Assembly: GCF_013408985.1 (NCBI RefSeq)
Contig: NZ_JACBZT010000001.1
Location: 4,791,197-4,855,196 of the forward strand
DNA: 64,000 nucleotides
Direction: 5' to 3'
From: Petropleomorpha daqingensis
GTDB taxonomy: Bacteria > Actinomycetota > Actinomycetes > Mycobacteriales > Geodermatophilaceae
Shown here: positions 40,298-49,438 of the stretch, in pieces
Layout of the letters: each line of letters begins with the position of its first letter
Position numbering within the stretch: position 1 is the stretch's first letter
The notes under the pieces: model-generated
What the model saw: the letters and a program-made list of their open reading frames with translations, nothing else
Databases searched by the model: none
What the model was told of the DNA's origin: nothing
Position numbers and translations under genes: made by a program

Positions 40298-41499
40298 GGG
40301 TCAGGACCTTTCAGGAGTGGGACCGGCGTCGAGGGAGATGGAGCGCGGCGTCGGGCACGCCACCCGGCGGCCGCGGCGACGGTGGCCGTGACCACCATCG
40401 CGATGGCCATCGGCACCGCCGTGTCGTCGCCGCCCAGACCCACCAGCGGAGCGACCGCCGCCGCGAGCCCGAACTGTGCGGCGCCGAGGACCGCCGACCC
40501 GGTGCCGGCGCCGGCCGGTACCCGGGCGAGGGCGAGCGAGGTGGCATTGCCCATGATCAGGCCGAGAGCCGTCACCGACGACCACAGCAGCACGAGCACC
40601 GCCGGGAGAGCCGGCGCGCCCGTGAGGGTCAGGACCAGCAGGACCACGGCCGTACCGAGCTGCCAGCCGAGCCCGATGCCGAGCAACCGCCGCGCGCCGA
40701 ACCGGCCGACGAGGCGCGCGTTGGCCAGGCTGGCGACCGTGAGTCCGCAGGCGTTGGCGGCGAACACGACGGAGTACCAGCCCGGCGAGAGCCCGAACAC
40801 GACCTGCAGGACGAAGGGCGACGCCGAGACGTAGGCCAGCAGGGTTCCGTAGGAGAACACGAAGGCGACGGCGTGCCCGAGGTAGTCGCGGTCGGTGAGC
40901 ACCGCGCGCGCCGTGCCGTCCGCGCGCCGTCCCGCCCGCCGCGCCCACGGCAGGCTCTCCGGCAGCAGGAAGAACGCCCCCAGCAGCATCAGGACCGTGA
41001 GACCGGTGAGCACGGCGAAGACCCCGCGCCAGCCGACCGGGCCGAGCAGTGCCCCGCCGAGCAGCGGCGCCACCACCGGGGCGAGCGCGCCCAGGGTCAT
41101 CAGCACGGAGAAGGTCCGCGCCGCGGCGGATCCGCGGACCCGGTCGGCGACGATCGCCCGGCCCAGCACGATGCCGGCCGCGCCGGCGAAGCCCTGCACG
41201 AACCGGGCGGCGATCAGCACGCCGATGGTCGGTGCGACGGCGCACAGCGCGGATGCGAGCACGCACGTGGCCGTGCCGGCGAGGAGCGGGGTCCGCCGTC
41301 CGATCCGGTCGGAGATCGGGCCCAGGACGAGCTGCCCGGCGGCCAGACCGGCCAGGAAGGTGGTCATCGTCAGCTGCACCGACGCCGCGTCGGTCGACAG
41401 GTCGTCGGCCATCGCGGGGAAGGCGGCCAGGTACATCCCGGTGGCCAGCGGTGAGATCGCCGCGAGCAGGGCGAGGACCAGCACGGTCCTCGCGTTCAC
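40279..41499 (-). CDS. MFS transporter, Bcr/CflA drug-efflux type
   Basis: A 406-residue, 12-span transporter: VLVLALLAAISPLATGMYLAAFPAMADDL, the loop QLVLGPISDRIGRRTPLL, and RFVQGFAGAAGIVLGRAIVAD in span 4 as in Bcr/CflA proteins. It begins at GTG overlapping the upstream hydrolase stop (GTGA). In this operon it may export a toxic phenolic aglycone or take up a glycoside; direction cannot be told. Confidence 0.9.
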   Translation of the reverse strand: MNARTVLVLALLAAISPLATGMYLAAFPAMADDLSTDAASVQLTMTTFLAGLAAGQLVLGPISDRIGRRTPLLAGTATCVLASALCAVAPTIGVLIAARFVQGFAGAAGIVLGRAIVADRVRGSAAARTFSVLMTLGALAPVVAPLLGGALLGPVGWRGVFAVLTGLTVLMLLGAFFLLPESLPWARRAGRRADGTARAVLTDRDYLGHAVAFVFSYGTLLAYVSASPFVLQVVFGLSPGWYSVVFAANACGLTVASLANARLVGRFGARRLLGIGLGWQLGTAVVLLVLTLTGAPALPAVLVLLWSSVTALGLIMGNATSLALARVPAGAGTGSAVLGAAQFGLAAAVAPLVGLGGDDTAVPMAIAMVVTATVAAAAGWRARRRAPSPSTPVPLLKGPDPCSSTA

Positions 41500-42383
41500 A
41501 GGATCGAGCCGAGCCAGCCGGCCGAGCGCGCGATGATCTCCGGGAAGTGGTTCGACAGGATCTCGTAGTGCTGGCCGTCGTACTCGACCAGCTCCTTCGG
41601 CTCCGGCACCCGCGCGAACATCTCGCGGGCCTCCCCCACCGGCGCCACCGTGTCCTCGGAGGCCAGCACCATGAGCAGCGGCGCGGTGATGCGCTCGGCG
41701 TAGGCCCGGACCTCCATCTCGAAGAGGTGGTCCAGGGTCGAGACGGTGATCTCGTTGCGGAAGCTCGGCAGGTGGTGGATCCGCTTCGTGACGAACTCCA
41801 GGCCCTCGTGGTCGCTGAACATCACCGGCCGGCCCGGCTCGGGCTCGCCGTGCAGCCGGATCGTGGCGGCCGGTTCCCCGCGCAGCCGTGCCTGGCGGTC
41901 GAGCGGGATGAGCGCCTCGAGCTCGGCGAGGGTCTCGGGCGGCTGCAGCGCGCGGGCGCTCCACCCGCTCACCGGCGGGATGATGCTGACCACCGCGCCG
42001 ACCCGGCGGTCGGTCGCGGCGACGAACATCGAGTTGGCGCCCCCGATGCTGACGCCCCAGAGGCCCAGGCGACCGGCGTCGACGTCCTCGCGCAGGGTCA
42101 GGTGGGTGATCACGTCGCGCAGGTCTCGGCACTGCTGCCACGGGTCGAACTGCTGGCGCGGCTGCCCGTCGCTGTAGCCGGTGCCCCGGTGGTCGTAGGA
42201 GAGGACGGCGAGGCCGGCGTCGGCGAAGGCCGCGGCCATCTCCCAGTTGGACTCGGCGGGCCCACCGAGGCCGCCCTGCAGGATCACCACGGGCGGCGGT
42301 TGGGGGGCGTCGTCGGGGCGGAACAGCTTGCCCCTCAGGGCATCCCCCGAGATCAGGAACTCGACGTCTTCTGCGGTGGGCAC
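41496..42383 (-). CDS. Alpha/beta hydrolase
   Basis: A 295-residue hydrolase: PPPVVILQGGLGGPAESNW (oxyanion strand), LSYDHRGTGYSDGQP, nucleophile Ser in LGLWGVSIGGANSMF (around residue 115), a late Asp in LASEDTVAPVGE and His in YDGQHYEIL. The GTG follows CAGGAGAGAGCC. It lies between a flavin monooxygenase and an MFS gene. It could hydrolyse an acyl or ester group on the substrate or cleave an oxidised aglycone. Resembles dienelactone-hydrolase/CocE-like actinobacterial enzymes. Confidence 0.88.
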   Translation of the reverse strand: MPTAEDVEFLISGDALRGKLFRPDDAPQPPPVVILQGGLGGPAESNWEMAAAFADAGLAVLSYDHRGTGYSDGQPRQQFDPWQQCRDLRDVITHLTLREDVDAGRLGLWGVSIGGANSMFVAATDRRVGAVVSIIPPVSGWSARALQPPETLAELEALIPLDRQARLRGEPAATIRLHGEPEPGRPVMFSDHEGLEFVTKRIHHLPSFRNEITVSTLDHLFEMEVRAYAERITAPLLMVLASEDTVAPVGEAREMFARVPEPKELVEYDGQHYEILSNHFPEIIARSAGWLGSIL

Positions 42384-42405
42384 GGCTCTCTCCTGGATGG
42401 GTGCG

Positions 42406-43620
42406 TCAGCGGCCGGACGGGGACAGGTCGGGCATGTCGTCGGACTGGACGGCACCGGGGTCGGCGGAGGCGCGCAGGATCGGGAAGATCTCCGCGCGCA
42501 TCTCGGCCTCGTACTGGGCGAGCGCCTCCAGCAGCGGACGGCGACCGCTCGCGACGTCGGTGAGCGCCCGGGTCAGCTCGCCGGCGTCCCGCAGGGCGGA
42601 GTTGGCGCCGGCCCCGAAGCTGGGCGGCATCGCGTGGATGGCGTCGCCGAGGAGCGTGACCCGGCTGGTCGGCCAGGGGTCGGCGGGCTCCAGGTACCGG
42701 ACGGCCAGCGGGGACAACGTGGACAGGTCGATGCGGTCGACCAGCTCCACGAGCCCGGGGTGCGCCCCCTCGATGTGGCGGCGCATCAGCGCGTGCAGCT
42801 CCTCGAGCGGAGTGCCGTCGAAGTCGGGGAGGGCGACCCGGTTGGGCATCGCGATGCCGTTGCCGTGGGTGACCATGACGTAGGGGGCGACGTCGTCGAC
42901 GGCCGCACCGGGTGCGAGCTCTGCCACCGCCTCGGCGATCGGCCGGCGCGGGTCGTACACCCCGACGGCGAACATCGTCCCGTCCAGGTTGTCGACGGTG
43001 GAGAACCCGTCGAAGACGCCCTCGGGCAGGACCGCGGCGAGCTCCTCGGTCAGCGGCGCCGTCGACCACATGCCGCGCATGCCGGGGTCCATGATGCGCA
43101 CCGCGGGCAGCAGCTGCTCGCGGATCGCGGAGTGGATGCCGTCGGCCGCGACGAGGACGTCGCCGGTCACCGAGGACCCGTCCTCGAAGAGCAGCCGCAC
43201 ACCGTCGTCGTCGTCGTCGAAGCCGGCCACGGGGTGGCCGAAGTGCAGGACGTCGTCGAGACCGACCGCCAGGATCTGCCGCAGGGTGCGCCGGTTGACC
43301 GCGGTGTGCGGGCGGACCGGGTCGTTGGGCGGCCCGATGTGCGGGCGGGCGCCGAGCTCGCGGCCGTACCGGTCGAGCCGCACGTACATCTCCCGGCGCG
43401 GGGTGCGCCGCGAGGTCTGCAGGTACAGCTCGAAGAGGTTCTCGGGCAGGCACTGCTGGAGGGCCCGCCCGCCGAGGGCGTTCATGTGCAGCCGGTAGCC
43501 GGCGCGGCCGATGCCGGTGCCCGCCTCGTACACGGCACAGCTGATGCCCGCCGTGCGCAGCCCCTGGGCGAGGCAGAGCCCGCCGATGCCGCCTCCGGCG
43601 ATCAGGACGTGGAACGACAT
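42406..43620 (-). CDS. FAD-dependent monooxygenase (class A)
   Basis: A 404-residue PHBH-fold flavoenzyme: FHVLIAGGGIGGLCLAQGLRTAG, DVLVAADGIHSAIREQLLP and SRVTLLGDAIHAMPPSFGAGANSAL. The ADGIHS and GDAIHxMxP motifs recall the aurachin/kynurenine-type monooxygenase group. First gene of the leftward operon that includes the hydrolase, pump, fused deglycosidase and SDR. Divergent from a LysR gene 90 bp away. It may hydroxylate the aglycone before or after sugar removal. Confidence 0.88.
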   Translation of the reverse strand: MSFHVLIAGGGIGGLCLAQGLRTAGISCAVYEAGTGIGRAGYRLHMNALGGRALQQCLPENLFELYLQTSRRTPRREMYVRLDRYGRELGARPHIGPPNDPVRPHTAVNRRTLRQILAVGLDDVLHFGHPVAGFDDDDDGVRLLFEDGSSVTGDVLVAADGIHSAIREQLLPAVRIMDPGMRGMWSTAPLTEELAAVLPEGVFDGFSTVDNLDGTMFAVGVYDPRRPIAEAVAELAPGAAVDDVAPYVMVTHGNGIAMPNRVALPDFDGTPLEELHALMRRHIEGAHPGLVELVDRIDLSTLSPLAVRYLEPADPWPTSRVTLLGDAIHAMPPSFGAGANSALRDAGELTRALTDVASGRRPLLEALAQYEAEMRAEIFPILRASADPGAVQSDDMPDLSPSGR

Positions 43621-43662
43621 GGCCGCCACTCTGTGGCTCGGCCCACTATTCGGGAAGCTGAG

Positions 43663-43693
43663 ATTGCCTATCCTGCCCATCGGCATTGCCAAT
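43663..43693 (+). repeat. Direct repeats in the LysR/monooxygenase promoter region
   Basis: ATTGCCTAT (43663-43671) and ATTGCCAAT (43685-43693) repeat with a 22-bp start-to-start spacing in the 90-bp divergent gap. Such helically phased repeats are typical of LysR-tetramer sites. The binder is presumed to be the adjacent LysR protein. Confidence 0.5.
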
Positions 43694-43710
43694 AACCGGA
43701 GGGCGGTCGC

Positions 43711-44610
43711 GTGGGGCTGGATCTGAACCTGCTGATCTCGCTGGACGCCCTGTTGCAGGAGCGGAGCGTGAGCCGGGCCGCCGTCCGGCTCGGGTTGAGC
43801 CAGCCGACGCTGAGCACGGCGCTGGCCCGGCTGCGGCGGCACTACGGGGACGAGCTGCTGTCGCGGATCGGGAACAGCTACACGCTCACCCCGCTCGCCG
43901 AGCGCCTCCTCGAGTCGACCGGCCAGGCCCTGGCGTGGACCGACCGCGTGTTCGACACCCGCCCCGACTTCGAGCCCGGGGATGCCGACCACGAGTTCGC
44001 GATCGTGGTGTCCGATGCCCAGCTGCCGATCTTCGGGCGGGAACTGGCGGACCTGGTGCAGGCGGAGGCCCCGGGCGTGCGCCTGCGGTTCGTGCACAGC
44101 ACGGCGCGGATGGTGGTGCAGGCGCACGAGGAGCTGCGCACCGTCGACGCGCTGGTGCTCCCGCAGGGGATCCTCTCCGACGTCCCGAGCCTCGACCTGT
44201 ACCGCGACCACTGGGTGTGCGTGGTCTCCGCCGACGGTTCACGGCGGCTCGATCCCGCCGACCTCGCCGCGCGCCCGTGGGTGCTCCCCTACCACCCCCG
44301 GATGCCGGCGCTGTCCGCGCTGCACCGGTTGCAGGCGTCCGGCGTCGAGCCGCGCGCGGAGATCTCCACCGAGGACTTCCTCGCCATCCCGCACCTGGTC
44401 AGGGGCACCGACCGGATCGGCCTGATGCCGGAGCGGGTCGCCCGTCTCGCGTCGTCGCAGAGCGCCGTCGCGGTGGCCGAGATCCCGTTCGAGCTCGGCA
44501 TGCTGGTCGAGGCGCTCTGGTGGCATCCGATGCACGAGCGCGACCCGGCGCACCGGTGGCTGCGGCAGGTCGCCGTCCGGGCTGCCGAACGCGTGGACCG
44601 GGCGGCTTAG
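43711..44610 (+). CDS. LysR-family transcriptional regulator (NodD-like), glycoside locus
   Basis: A 299-residue regulator similar to the one at 21805-22725 over the whole length (LDLNLLISLDALLQERSVSRAAVRLGLSQPTLSTALARLRRHYGDELL; DLYRDHWVCVVSADG; ALWWHPMHERDPAHRWLR). The two are paralogues of the aromatic-sensing NodD/NahR subgroup. The GTG follows CGGAGGGCGG. Divergent from the monooxygenase/fused-CGD operon, which it probably activates in response to a phenolic inducer. Its stop overlaps the stop of the convergent GH106 gene by 4 nt. Confidence 0.9.
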   Translation: MGLDLNLLISLDALLQERSVSRAAVRLGLSQPTLSTALARLRRHYGDELLSRIGNSYTLTPLAERLLESTGQALAWTDRVFDTRPDFEPGDADHEFAIVVSDAQLPIFGRELADLVQAEAPGVRLRFVHSTARMVVQAHEELRTVDALVLPQGILSDVPSLDLYRDHWVCVVSADGSRRLDPADLAARPWVLPYHPRMPALSALHRLQASGVEPRAEISTEDFLAIPHLVRGTDRIGLMPERVARLASSQSAVAVAEIPFELGMLVEALWWHPMHERDPAHRWLRQVAVRAAERVDRAA

Positions 44611-47600
44611 CCGAACCGGAGGACGACGGGGCCGCGCAGGCCGCACTCCTGCATCGGGGCGTCCGGGGCGTACACCGCGGCCACCGGCGCGAAGATCTCG
44701 CCGGTGGGGGCGTCCGCCTCGGCGATCAGCCGGTTCATCCAGGCGTTGGCGACCTCGACCTCGATCCTGTTGGGGCCGGGTCGCAGCGCGGCGGTCACGT
44801 CGAGCTGCCACGGTTCGGTCCAGACGACGCCGCAGTCGGTGCCGTTGACGCGGACGCGGGCGAGGTCGCCGACGTCGCCGAGACGCAGCACCGCGACTCC
44901 GGCGTGGGCCAGCTCCACCTCGGTCGCATAAGTGCCTACACCCGCGAACCCCGCTGCCTCCGGTCCGAGCTCGGTCCACGGGCGCGGGCCGCCGGGCAGG
45001 TCCACCGCGGGCCGACCGGGCAGGGACAGCGACCAGCCGCCGTCCAGGGCCAGCTCGTCGTCCGCGGCACGGGGCTCGTCGACCGTTCCCCCGGGGAGCA
45101 GGAAGACCGAGCCGAGGGCCGGCAGCTCCAGCCGGTCGCCGTCGAGGGCCTCGCGCCGGAGGGTGACCGGGTCCCAGACGACCGGGCTCTCGGCCCACGT
45201 CGTCGCCACCTTCACGGTCACGGGCTCCGGCGAGGGGTTGGCGAGGAACACGAGCTCGGCGCCGTCGATCCGCCGGCCGATCCGGAGCAGGTCGGCGCCC
45301 TCGACGACCAGCGACGGCCGCAGCCCCGACCGGTCGAGGGCGGCGCCGAGGTCATCGGTGTCCAGGACGGCGTCGGCGGACCAGATCTCGTCGCAGAGGC
45401 GGGCGTGCTCGGCCTCGTCGTCCGCCAGCGAGGGCGACCCGGCCGGACGCCGGCCCACGACGGTCGCGCCGTCGGCGACCAGGGCGGCGAGGCACCGCAG
45501 CGCCCGCACGGTCATCCGCGCGCTGCTGCCGCCGAGGTAGAGCAACCTGTAGCGCGTCTCCCCCGCGGCGAGCGCGCCGTCGACCACCGTGAACCGCCGC
45601 TCGAGCCCGTCGAGGTCGACGTAGTCGAAGTCGAACCCGGCCGGGACGCTGCGGTCCGGCTCGTCGCCGAACAGGCCGGTCACCGGCCCTTCCTCGCCGA
45701 TGAACACGGCGACGTCGACCGCGGGCACGCCCTGGTTGAGCAGCCACGAGCAACGGGCGAGGTAGTCGATCCACGGCCCGGCCAGCTCGGCCCAGGGCTC
45801 GGTGCGGATGAACGTCTGGCCGAGGAAGGGCGCCAGCCCGATGCCGGGCGGCGGCACCTGCGTGGGCTGGTGCGGCGAGGTGTGGATGCAGAACCGGGTC
45901 ACGCCGAGCGCGAGCTCGAGGTCGGCGATGTGCTTGAGCCGTTTCGGGGTGTAGCTCCACGGGCGCTGGAAGGCGGTCATCGACTCGGCGCCGGTGAACC
46001 GCTTGCCGTGCACGTGCGCGACCGACGAGGCGCCCTTCAGGTCGGCGAGGTAGGTGGACGCCGGCTCGCCGGTGCCGGGGTCGAACAGCCACATCGCGCC
46101 CATGGGCACGTCGGCGTGGCTGCGCATGGCCAGGTCGTTGCCGAGCTGCGGACGGCGGTCCTCCAGGGCCTCGGCGTAGTAGACGAGCCCGCGGTCGTGC
46201 GCCTCCTGCGCGAGCGTGCCGTAGTACTCGCCGGCGAGCAGGTCGGCGATCGTCTGCCGGAAGTCCCACAGGAACGCATCGGTGCGCCGGGCGTCCCCGA
46301 CCACCAGTCCCGCCAGGGCCGGCAGCCACGGCGCGAGGTCGTAGCCGCGCAGGTCGGCGAACCGCTCGCGCAACCGGTCGGTGTGGTTCTGCGGCCCGGC
46401 CTCGATGCTGTCGCTGAGCAGGGCGTCGAGCGCCACGCCCTCGAACAGCTCCAGGTAGGTGGACAGGTACTCGCGGACCTTCGCCGCGTCGAGCTTGTCG
46501 ACCTCGAGGCCGGTCGCGTCGGGCGGGGCGGGCGCGTTGGTCTGGCCGGTCGGCGACGCGCCGAACCGGAGGACGGACCAGGTCCCGTCCGGGGCGTCCC
46601 AGCGCAGCACGCCGTCCGCACCGACGAACCGGGTGACGTCGACGACCCGGGCCGGGTCGAGCGCGCGGGTCCCCGCGGCCGGGTCGGTGTCGAGCGCGTA
46701 GTAGTCGGTGGCGGCGGCGAAGCCGGCCTTGACCTCGGCCTGGTGCACGCGTCCACCATCGAACAGCGCGAACTCGGACACGAGGAACTCCGAGACCCGG
46801 CGCAGGATCGGCGGCAGCTGCACCCCCTCGGCGACCCGGGGCAGCGCGGTCGCGGCGCTCTCGCCGGTCAGCACCAGCCGGAACCGGCGCGCGGTCACCG
46901 GCGGGAAGGCCACCGTCCGCACCGGGACGGCCCGGTAGAGCGAGCCGGCCGGGTCGACGTTCGCCACGAACCGGTACTCGACGCCGTCGTCGCTGGCCTC
47001 GAGCACCGCCGAGGCCGGCGGTGCGGCGGCGAAGCCGCTCGGCCCCGGCAGCCCGACCGTGACCGCGCCGACCTCCACCGGCTCGTCGAAGAGCTGCTCG
47101 ACCCACGCCGTCGACGGCCCGTCGGGATCCCGCGGCAGCGACAGCGTCTCGGCGAACCCGCCGTCGAGCAGGCAGCCCCAGTCGCCGGCCGGGGTGCAGG
47201 TGGTGACCGAGCGCGGCCGCAGGGGTGCCGGGACCTGCTCCGCCGGCACGGCCACCACGAGCCAGTCCTGGGCGTACCGGTGCTCGCCGGGGTCGGCACC
47301 CCACCGCGGGCAGTCCTGGTACGGCCCCGCGACGTCGGGCAGCGGCGCCAGGCGTTGCTCCACCGCCCGGCCGCCGTCGACCGCCGTCGCCGACCAGACG
47401 ACCTTCTTCATGGCGTCGCGCGGTGCGACCCAGGGGCCGCCGGCGGCGCTCCAGCCGGCCGAGGTGGCGACGGCGAATTCCAGCCCCAGCCGGCGCGTCA
47501 AGTCGGCGGCGAGCCGCACGGCGTCCCGCCAGGCGGGCGAGCCCTGGTGCACGTACTCGGGGACGACGAGCGGCGTGCCCATGCCGCCGCTGAACATCTG

Positions 47601-47750
47601 CACACCGCGCACGCCGACGCGGTGCAGCCACTCGAGGTCCAGGCGGATCCCCGCCGGGTCGACGTTGCCGTCCATCCAGTGCCACCAGGCCCGCGGCCGG
47701 GCCTCGTCGGGCGGCGAGCGGAACCCGTTCCAGAGCTGCTCGGTGTTCAC
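44607..47750 (-). CDS. GH106-type glycoside hydrolase, probable alpha-L-rhamnosidase
   Basis: A 1047-residue protein starting NTEQLWNGFRSPPDEARPRAWWHWMDGNVDPAGIRLDLEW, the opening typical of GH106 rhamnosidases (FRxPPxEARPRxWWHWMxGN). HRVGVRGVQMFSGGM, FAVATSAGWSAAGGPWV and VARSSHVHGKRFTGAESMTAF-like segments follow in the barrel (read as VAHVHGKRFTGAESM). A C-terminal jelly-roll ends NRIEVEVANAWMNRLIAEAD. No signal peptide is seen, so it acts inside the cell after uptake. GTGA overlap with an MFS gene. It would remove rhamnose from imported glycosides such as rutinosides or neohesperidosides; linkage unknown. Confidence 0.82.
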   Translation of the reverse strand: MNTEQLWNGFRSPPDEARPRAWWHWMDGNVDPAGIRLDLEWLHRVGVRGVQMFSGGMGTPLVVPEYVHQGSPAWRDAVRLAADLTRRLGLEFAVATSAGWSAAGGPWVAPRDAMKKVVWSATAVDGGRAVEQRLAPLPDVAGPYQDCPRWGADPGEHRYAQDWLVVAVPAEQVPAPLRPRSVTTCTPAGDWGCLLDGGFAETLSLPRDPDGPSTAWVEQLFDEPVEVGAVTVGLPGPSGFAAAPPASAVLEASDDGVEYRFVANVDPAGSLYRAVPVRTVAFPPVTARRFRLVLTGESAATALPRVAEGVQLPPILRRVSEFLVSEFALFDGGRVHQAEVKAGFAAATDYYALDTDPAAGTRALDPARVVDVTRFVGADGVLRWDAPDGTWSVLRFGASPTGQTNAPAPPDATGLEVDKLDAAKVREYLSTYLELFEGVALDALLSDSIEAGPQNHTDRLRERFADLRGYDLAPWLPALAGLVVGDARRTDAFLWDFRQTIADLLAGEYYGTLAQEAHDRGLVYYAEALEDRRPQLGNDLAMRSHADVPMGAMWLFDPGTGEPASTYLADLKGASSVAHVHGKRFTGAESMTAFQRPWSYTPKRLKHIADLELALGVTRFCIHTSPHQPTQVPPPGIGLAPFLGQTFIRTEPWAELAGPWIDYLARCSWLLNQGVPAVDVAVFIGEEGPVTGLFGDEPDRSVPAGFDFDYVDLDGLERRFTVVDGALAAGETRYRLLYLGGSSARMTVRALRCLAALVADGATVVGRRPAGSPSLADDEAEHARLCDEIWSADAVLDTDDLGAALDRSGLRPSLVVEGADLLRIGRRIDGAELVFLANPSPEPVTVKVATTWAESPVVWDPVTLRREALDGDRLELPALGSVFLLPGGTVDEPRAADDELALDGGWSLSLPGRPAVDLPGGPRPWTELGPEAAGFAGVGTYATEVELAHAGVAVLRLGDVGDLARVRVNGTDCGVVWTEPWQLDVTAALRPGPNRIEVEVANAWMNRLIAEADAPTGEIFAPVAAVYAPDAPMQECGLRGPVVLRFG

Positions 47751-49240
47751 GCGGTCAGCACACCATCCTCGTCGTGGACGCCCGCGCCGAGGCGCCGGTC
47801 GGGCAGGAAGCAGGCCACGGCCAGGCCCGCGACGAAGAGCACCGCGAGACCGGCCATGAGCGGGGTGAAGGCGGAGAGGTAGGCGGCGGCGTAGGCGTGC
47901 CGCGTTCCGGCCGGCAGCGCCCGGAGCTGGTCGGGCGAGAGGCGGGCGAGCGACGCGCGCGGGCCGAGACCGGCCAGCAGGCGGCCCGACAGCAGGCCGC
48001 CCAGCGCCGCGGCACCCACGGTGACGCCGAGCTCCCGGATCAGCGCCACGGCCGAGGTCGCCGTCCCGACCATCCGCGACGGGACGACGTCCTGGACCGC
48101 CACCGTGGTGACCTGGTTGAACGCGCCCACCCCGAGCCCCACCAGACCGGCGTACACGCCGACCAGCACCGGCGGGGTCGACGGGCGCAGGAGCGCCAGG
48201 CCGGTCATGCCCGCGGCCGCGACCGCGCAGCCGGCGACGGGGTACCAGCGGTAGGTGCCGGTGCGCGCCGTCCGCCGTCCCGACCACAGGCCGGCCGCCA
48301 GCAGGCCGAGGACGAGCGGCAGGATCACCGTCCCGGCGACGGTGGCCGGCAGGCCGTAGGCCGCCTGCATGAGGCCGGGCAGGTACCCCACCATCCCGAA
48401 GACGGCGAACCCGACCACGATGCCGAGCGCGCTGCAGACGACGACGGTCCGGCTGCCGAACATCGACAGCGGCACGATCGGGTGGCGGTGCCGGCGGGAG
48501 CGCCGCACGAACAGCGCGAAGACGACGACCGCGACCGCCGCGGTGGCCAGGATCGCCGGCGACGTCCACGGGAACGTGGTCCCGCCCCACGCCCCGACGA
48601 GGACCGTGGCCGTGACCCAGACCGTCAGCAGGGCGGCACCGGGGACGTCGAGGCGCTCGCCGGTGCGCTCCGGGGTCCGGCGGGGCACCGAGACGACGGC
48701 CAGGGCCAGCGCGAAGGCGCCGATCGGCGCGTTCACCCAGAAGATCCAGCGCCAGCCGACGGTGTCGGTCAGCCCGCCGCCGAGCAGCGGCGACACGACG
48801 CTGGCGATGGCGAAGACCGACGCGATCGGGGCGAGGAACCGCGGCCGCTCGCGAGCCGGGACGGCGTCGGCGACCACGGCCTGGCCGAGCACGAGCAGGC
48901 CGCCGCCCGCGACGCCCTGCACGAAGCGCAGCGCGATCAGCTGGCCGAGGTCGAGGGCGAAGCCGCACAGCACCGACGCCAGCACGAACGCCGCGATCGA
49001 CGCGAGGTAGAGGGTGCGGCGACCGCGCAGGTCGCCGAGCCGGCCGAACACCGGCATGGAGACGGTCATGGCGAGCGTGTAGGCGGCGAACACCCAGCCG
49101 ATCTGCCGCTCGCCGCCCAGGTCGGCCACGATCGAGGGCAGCGCGGTCGCGACGATGGTCGCGTCCATGGCGGAGAGCAGGGTGACCACCACCAGCGACA
49201 CGAACAGCAGGCGGAGGTGGGGGCGCGAGGACGAGGACAC
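47747..49240 (-). CDS. MFS transporter, DHA2 (14-span) type
   Basis: A 497-residue transporter with about 14 hydrophobic spans: LRLLFVSLVVVTLLSAMDATIVATALPSI, the loop VFGRLGDLRGRRTLYLAS and VGWRWIFWVNAPIGAFALAL in the region between spans 5 and 6. This is the pattern of DHA2 drug:proton antiporters. The GTG start (MSSSSRPHLRLL) lies after AGGATTCCC. Its translational coupling to the rhamnosidase suggests movement of a glycoside or its product rather than simple drug efflux. Confidence 0.9.
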   Translation of the reverse strand: MSSSSRPHLRLLFVSLVVVTLLSAMDATIVATALPSIVADLGGERQIGWVFAAYTLAMTVSMPVFGRLGDLRGRRTLYLASIAAFVLASVLCGFALDLGQLIALRFVQGVAGGGLLVLGQAVVADAVPARERPRFLAPIASVFAIASVVSPLLGGGLTDTVGWRWIFWVNAPIGAFALALAVVSVPRRTPERTGERLDVPGAALLTVWVTATVLVGAWGGTTFPWTSPAILATAAVAVVVFALFVRRSRRHRHPIVPLSMFGSRTVVVCSALGIVVGFAVFGMVGYLPGLMQAAYGLPATVAGTVILPLVLGLLAAGLWSGRRTARTGTYRWYPVAGCAVAAAGMTGLALLRPSTPPVLVGVYAGLVGLGVGAFNQVTTVAVQDVVPSRMVGTATSAVALIRELGVTVGAAALGGLLSGRLLAGLGPRASLARLSPDQLRALPAGTRHAYAAAYLSAFTPLMAGLAVLFVAGLAVACFLPDRRLGAGVHDEDGVLTA

Positions 49241-49365
49241 GGGAATCCTGGGGAGGGATCTCGACGCGGCCCGGTGCGCGGTCGCGGCGGCTCGCCGGAC
49301 CGACGGGTACGTCCTCGCAGGAGCGACCCCGACGTCGTCCGCCCAGCCTATCGGAACGAGAAGGA

Positions 49366-49386
49366 TTTCGTTGGTTTCCGACGTAA
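49366..49386. promoter_or_regulatory. Operator-like 21-bp sequence before the Hyi/ThuA/CGD operon
   Basis: TTTCG-TTGGTTTCCGA-CGTAA shares the central TGGTTTC and 14 of 21 positions with the operator at 60921-60941. Its outer arms TTtCG/CGtAA are an imperfect dyad. It lies 53 bp before the GTG of the isomerase gene in the 198-bp gap to the divergent MFS gene. Weaker than the other two copies. Confidence 0.45.
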
Positions 49387-49438
49387 TGTGTGACAGGCTG
49401 TCGGGGCCACCGAACGTCGACGCGAAGGCCGGGTTCCC

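Noticed and set aside
43686-47882. A 1398-codon open frame on the plus strand antisense to the GH106 gene
   Set aside because: Its product is Arg/Gly/Pro/Ala-rich with no domain, a by-product of GC-rich codon bias opposite the rhamnosidase and running through LysR.
44607-48968. Extension of the GH106 frame by about 400 codons upstream
   Set aside because: The added part overlaps the MFS gene in another frame and has no rhamnosidase features; the GTG at 47750 gives the expected family N-terminus.
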